DNA of 17,199 nt from Lysobacterales bacterium. GTDB taxonomy: Bacteria; Pseudomonadota; Gammaproteobacteria; Xanthomonadales; SZUA-36. The stretch covers positions 1 to 17,199 of the forward strand of contig SHZL01000020.1 in the NCBI GenBank assembly GCA_009692275.1, read 5' to 3'. Positions 14,371 to 17,199 of the stretch are shown piece after piece (the stretch's first letter is position 1; the number at the start of each line of letters is the position of its first letter). Below the pieces are notes generated by a model. It was not told the origin of the DNA. It worked only from the letters and a program-made list of their open reading frames with translations, and did no database searches. Made by a program: the position numbers and the translations under genes.

Positions 14371-15152
14371 CCCAGCGCGTCATTATCGCCGTCGAATCGG
14401 GCATTGCCTGCCTACGTCTGAACCGTGCAGACAAGCGCAACGCTCTCGATCTTGAGATGTTCAAATCTATTGCAGCCGCGCAAGCCGAAGTACGCCGCCG
14501 GGGCGGCATCAGGGCAGTTATCCTGCAAGGCGAAGGCGCGGATTTCTGCACCGGCCTGGATGTAAGCTCCATGATGTCCGACCGCAAGGCAATGATCCGG
14601 CTGTTATGGAAATGGCTGCCCTGGCAGGCCAACCTGGCGCAACAAGTCAGCGTGGGCTGGCGCCGGCTGAGCGTTCCGGTAATTGCCGCAATCCAGGGGC
14701 GCTGCTGGGGCGGCGGCATGCAGATTGCACTTGGCGCAGACTTTCGCATCGCCCACCCCGACGCTTCTTTTTCGGTGATGGAAGGCAAGTGGGGTTTGAT
14801 TCCTGATATGGGCGGCACGCTGGCCTTGCGGGAGCTCATGCAGCGGGACCATGCGATGCGCATCGCCATGACGGCAGAAACCCTTGATGCCACTGCAGCG
14901 CTGGCAATGGGGTTGGTCACTGAACTCAGCGCCGGGCCGGAACAATGCGCGCACCAACTGGCACGACTGCTGTCGCAGCGCTCCCCGGATGCCGTGGCGG
15001 CAGTAAAACGTTTGTATCGTAAGAGCTGGACTGGCAGTGAAGGCGTCGCCCTGGCGCGGGAAACGCTGTATCAATGGCGAATTCTGGCGGGCGCCAACCA
15101 GGCCATTGCAGTAAAACGTCAGCTCGGCAAGGACATTCCGTTCAAGTTATAA
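14367..15152 (+). CDS. crotonase/enoyl-CoA hydratase family protein
   Basis: This is a 261-residue cytoplasmic acyl-CoA enzyme of the crotonase fold. Oxyanion-hole segments are ADFCTGLDVSS (58-68) and AIQGRCWGGGMQIALGADFRIA (108-129). In classical enoyl-CoA hydratase two glutamates act on the substrate. The first position is Q119 here (GGGMQIAL), the second is kept as E139 (VMEGKWG), and an aspartate D147 (LIPDMGG) follows, which resembles dienoyl-CoA isomerases. Isomerase or another crotonase reaction is therefore as likely as hydration. The frame is open back to 14175, but that part lies inside yceH; ATG 14367 overlaps the yceH stop as ATGA. It converges with gabT, 5 bp from that gene's stop. 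Confidence 0.9.
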   Translation: MTQRVIIAVESGIACLRLNRADKRNALDLEMFKSIAAAQAEVRRRGGIRAVILQGEGADFCTGLDVSSMMSDRKAMIRLLWKWLPWQANLAQQVSVGWRRLSVPVIAAIQGRCWGGGMQIALGADFRIAHPDASFSVMEGKWGLIPDMGGTLALRELMQRDHAMRIAMTAETLDATAALAMGLVTELSAGPEQCAHQLARLLSQRSPDAVAAVKRLYRKSWTGSEGVALARETLYQWRILAGANQAIAVKRQLGKDIPFKL

Positions 15153-15157
15153 ATTAC

Positions 15158-16438
15158 TCACTTGCCAACACAGGCAGCAAATTGTTCCACCAGGATGCCC
15201 ATGCCTTCTTCGAGGTGCTCAAACGGAATGGTCAGCGGAGCCAGCAGGCGAATCACGTTGCTGCGCACACCGCAGGAAAGTATCAGCAGGCCATTCTTAC
15301 CTGCCGCGGCAACCAGCGCCTTGGTTAAATCGGCATCCGGCTGGTTTACGTCACCGTTGCGCACCAACTCCATGGCCACCATTGCGCCTTTTCCGCGCAC
15401 ATCACCAATCCGGTCCGGAAACTTTGCCTGCAAGGCATGCAAACCTTGCTTAAGGCGCAGGCCTACTTCCAGTGCGCGCTCGCAAAGTTTTTCCTGCTGG
15501 ATCACTTTGAATGCGGCAAGGCCCGCAGCGCAGCCCAGGGGAGAGCCGGCGTAGGTGCCGCCCAGTCCGCCGGGATCCGGTCCGTCCATGACATCGCGTT
15601 TGCCAATCACCGCGGCAATGGGAAAGCCACCGGCAATGCCTTTGGCCAGGGTGATAATGTCCGGCTGCACATCTTCGTATTCGCAGGCAAACATCTTGCC
15701 GGTACGGCCAAACCCGGTCTGTATTTCGTCGCAAATGAAAATGATGCCGTGCCGGTCACATACTTCCCGCAGTTGCCCGAGGAAACCATCGGGGACGGGG
15801 TAGAAACCGCCCTCGCCCTGCACCGGCTCGATGATGATGGCGGCCACACGCGCCGGCTCGATGTCATTCTTGAATAACTGCTCCAGCGCATACAGCGAAT
15901 CTCCGGCACTGACACCCAGGTACTCGGCCGGGAATGGTACGTGGTAGATTTCGGGAGTAAAGGGACCGAAGCCTTTCTTATAGGGCACGACTTTACCGGT
16001 CAAGCCCATGCACAGATTGGTGCGGCCGTGAAAGCCACCGCCAAACGCGATGATACCCGGGCGCCCCGTGCGGGCACGGGCAATCTTGACTGCGTTCTCC
16101 ACCGCTTCGGCGCCGGTTGAAACCAGGACCGCGCGGGCATCATCAAACGGCGCTATGCCCGTCAGTTTCTCAGCCAGTTCAACCGCACTGGTGTAAGGAG
16201 TGATCATGATGCAGGTATGGCTGAACGCTGCAACTTGATCGGTTAACGCCTTGACGATATCCGGGTGGCTGTGGCCGGTGTTGACCACCGCAATGCCCGC
16301 GGCGAAATCGATGTAGCGCTTGCCCTCGATATCCCAGACTTCGGCATTGCGTGCCTTCTGGATAAAAACCGGCAGCATGTTGCCCATGCCGCGGGCGAAA
16401 ACCTTGTTTTTGCGTTCCTGCCACTGTGCGTTGTTCAT
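15158..16438 (-). CDS. gabT: 4-aminobutyrate aminotransferase (GabT)
   Basis: This is a class III PLP-dependent aminotransferase of 426 residues, the normal GabT length. It should convert 4-aminobutyrate and 2-oxoglutarate to succinate semialdehyde and glutamate in the cytoplasm. Seen motifs are DFAAGIAVVNTGHSHP (44-59), VSTGAEAVENAVKIAR (PLP phosphate contact), GGGFHGRT (133-140), IIEPVQGEGGFYP (202-213), CDEIQTGFGRTG (236-247, PLP aspartate D237) and the Schiff-base lysine K266 in TLAKGIAGGFP. No succinate semialdehyde dehydrogenase gene is adjacent. The ATG at 16438 overlaps the stop of the upstream TerC-like frame by 4 bp (ATGA), an odd partner for gabT. A 5-aminovalerate aminotransferase role is also possible. 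Confidence 0.93.
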   Translation of the reverse strand: MNNAQWQERKNKVFARGMGNMLPVFIQKARNAEVWDIEGKRYIDFAAGIAVVNTGHSHPDIVKALTDQVAAFSHTCIMITPYTSAVELAEKLTGIAPFDDARAVLVSTGAEAVENAVKIARARTGRPGIIAFGGGFHGRTNLCMGLTGKVVPYKKGFGPFTPEIYHVPFPAEYLGVSAGDSLYALEQLFKNDIEPARVAAIIIEPVQGEGGFYPVPDGFLGQLREVCDRHGIIFICDEIQTGFGRTGKMFACEYEDVQPDIITLAKGIAGGFPIAAVIGKRDVMDGPDPGGLGGTYAGSPLGCAAGLAAFKVIQQEKLCERALEVGLRLKQGLHALQAKFPDRIGDVRGKGAMVAMELVRNGDVNQPDADLTKALVAAAGKNGLLILSCGVRSNVIRLLAPLTIPFEHLEEGMGILVEQFAACVGK

Positions 16439-17199
16439 GATTTGTCTTGGTGCTCTCTATCCAGTGGAGACTTCAACGGAAACGGGTCCCGGTCTGATCC
16501 TTTCATCGACGCAACCACCCCGACTGCCATGATGCCGATGATGAGGCCCATCGATACTCCGATGGGTATGTGGTAGTAGTTGCTAATCATCATTTTCACA
16601 CCCACGAAGGCCAGGATGAAAACCAGGGAGTGCTTGAGGTAGCGGAATTTTGCCATGTAACCGGCCAGCACGAAATACAGCGAACGCAGCCCCAGGATGG
16701 CAAAGAGGTTCGAGGTGAAGATGATGAAGGGATCGCGCGTCACCGCAAATACCGCGGGTATGGAGTCCACCGCAAACATTACGTCGCTGCTTTCCACCAT
16801 CAGCAAGGCGAGAAACAGTGGAGTGGCCACGTTTTTGCCGTGCACCGTCACGAAAAAATGGCTGCCGTGGTATTGGTTGGTGAACGGCAGCCAGGTACGC
16901 GCCAGTTTCACCAGTGCATTTTCCCCCGGGTCGACGGTTTCCTCTCGCAGGATGAGCATTTTTACGGCAGTGTAAATCAGCAATGCACCGAAAACGTAGA
17001 CGACCCATTCGAAGGTATTGATCAGGGCCACGCCCAGCCCGATCATCAGGCCACGCAAAAGCACCGCGCCAACGATGCCCCAGAACAGCACGCGGTGCTG
17101 CAGCTCCAGCGGCACACGGAAGTAGGAGAACACCATGGCAATGACAAAAATATTGTCAACGGAAAGCGAGAGCTACAGCACGTAACCCAGCAGGAATTG
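16435..17199 (-). pseudogene. TerC-family integral membrane protein, interrupted by an in-frame TAG; 5' end beyond the window
   Basis: The frame contains typical TerC sequence: LSLSVDNIFVIAMVFSYF, VPLELQHRVLFWGIVGAVLLRG, FEWVVYVFGALLIYTAVKML, GKNVATPLFLALLMVESSDVMFAVDSIPAVFAVTRDPFIIFTSN (with the second metal-site-like acidic motif) and several further membrane helices, ending in a hydrophilic tail. Read in the same frame from the right edge it gives QFLLGYVL, then a TAG at 17175-17173, then LSLSVDN. In the family this position is a glutamate (GYLLE-SLSVDN), so one G-to-T change (GAG to TAG) explains it. The next ATG at 17136 would give 233 residues lacking the first conserved helix. TerC/Alx proteins are implicated in metal (manganese) handling. 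It could be a pseudogene, a real amber allele or a contig-end base error. Its stop overlaps gabT by 4 bp. Confidence 0.75.

Noticed and set aside
17173..17175. Pyrrolysine or other recoding at the TerC TAG
   Set aside because: Nothing in the window supports recoding, and a single-base change from the expected GAG is a simpler explanation.

Overview
The window looks like chromosome of an uncultured or little-studied gammaproteobacterium, possibly of a marine type. The reasons are a YceH (UPF0502) protein, a YbdL-type aminotransferase closely resembling the enterobacterial enzyme, moderately high GC, tight operons with 1-7 bp overlaps, and a Pho-box-like site. Family assignments come from reading motifs; no database search was possible, so the taxonomy is an inference. 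I found no tRNA, rRNA, CRISPR array or complete insertion sequence.

Region 1 (1-9323, all minus strand) is a phosphate locus. In transcription order it holds a 2-phosphoglycerate kinase-like protein, an archaeal-type phosphoglycerate mutase-like protein, pstS (with a candidate Pho box just upstream), a phoU gene with an extra C-terminal domain, pstC, pstA, two adjacent pstB genes, and the 5' part of a secreted DUF885 protein that leaves the window at base 1. phoU sits between pstS and pstC rather than at the end of the operon. Three proteins are unusual. PhoU is fused to a low-molecular-weight phosphatase/ArsC-like domain whose catalytic residues are all replaced. The two PstB proteins carry complementary defects that would give a heterodimer with one consensus and one degenerate ATP site. 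The two upstream genes resemble archaeal enzymes that interconvert 3-phosphoglycerate, 2-phosphoglycerate and 2,3-bisphosphoglycerate, which raises the idea of a phosphorylated-glycerate pool tied to phosphate supply.

Region 2 (9324-12553) opens with a divergent intergenic region containing a 120-bp MITE-like repeat. Two plus-strand genes follow: an N-formylglutamate amidohydrolase-family protein and a secreted M13 (neprilysin/PepO) metallopeptidase. A second, shorter copy of the repeat hairpin lies between them.

Region 3 (12554-17199) is ordinary metabolism. It has a minus-strand YbdL-like methionine aminotransferase, the divergent plus-strand pair yceH-crotonase (4-bp overlap), and a minus-strand pair, a TerC-family membrane protein followed by gabT (4-bp overlap). 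The TerC frame carries a TAG stop exactly at its conserved membrane glutamate, close to the window edge.
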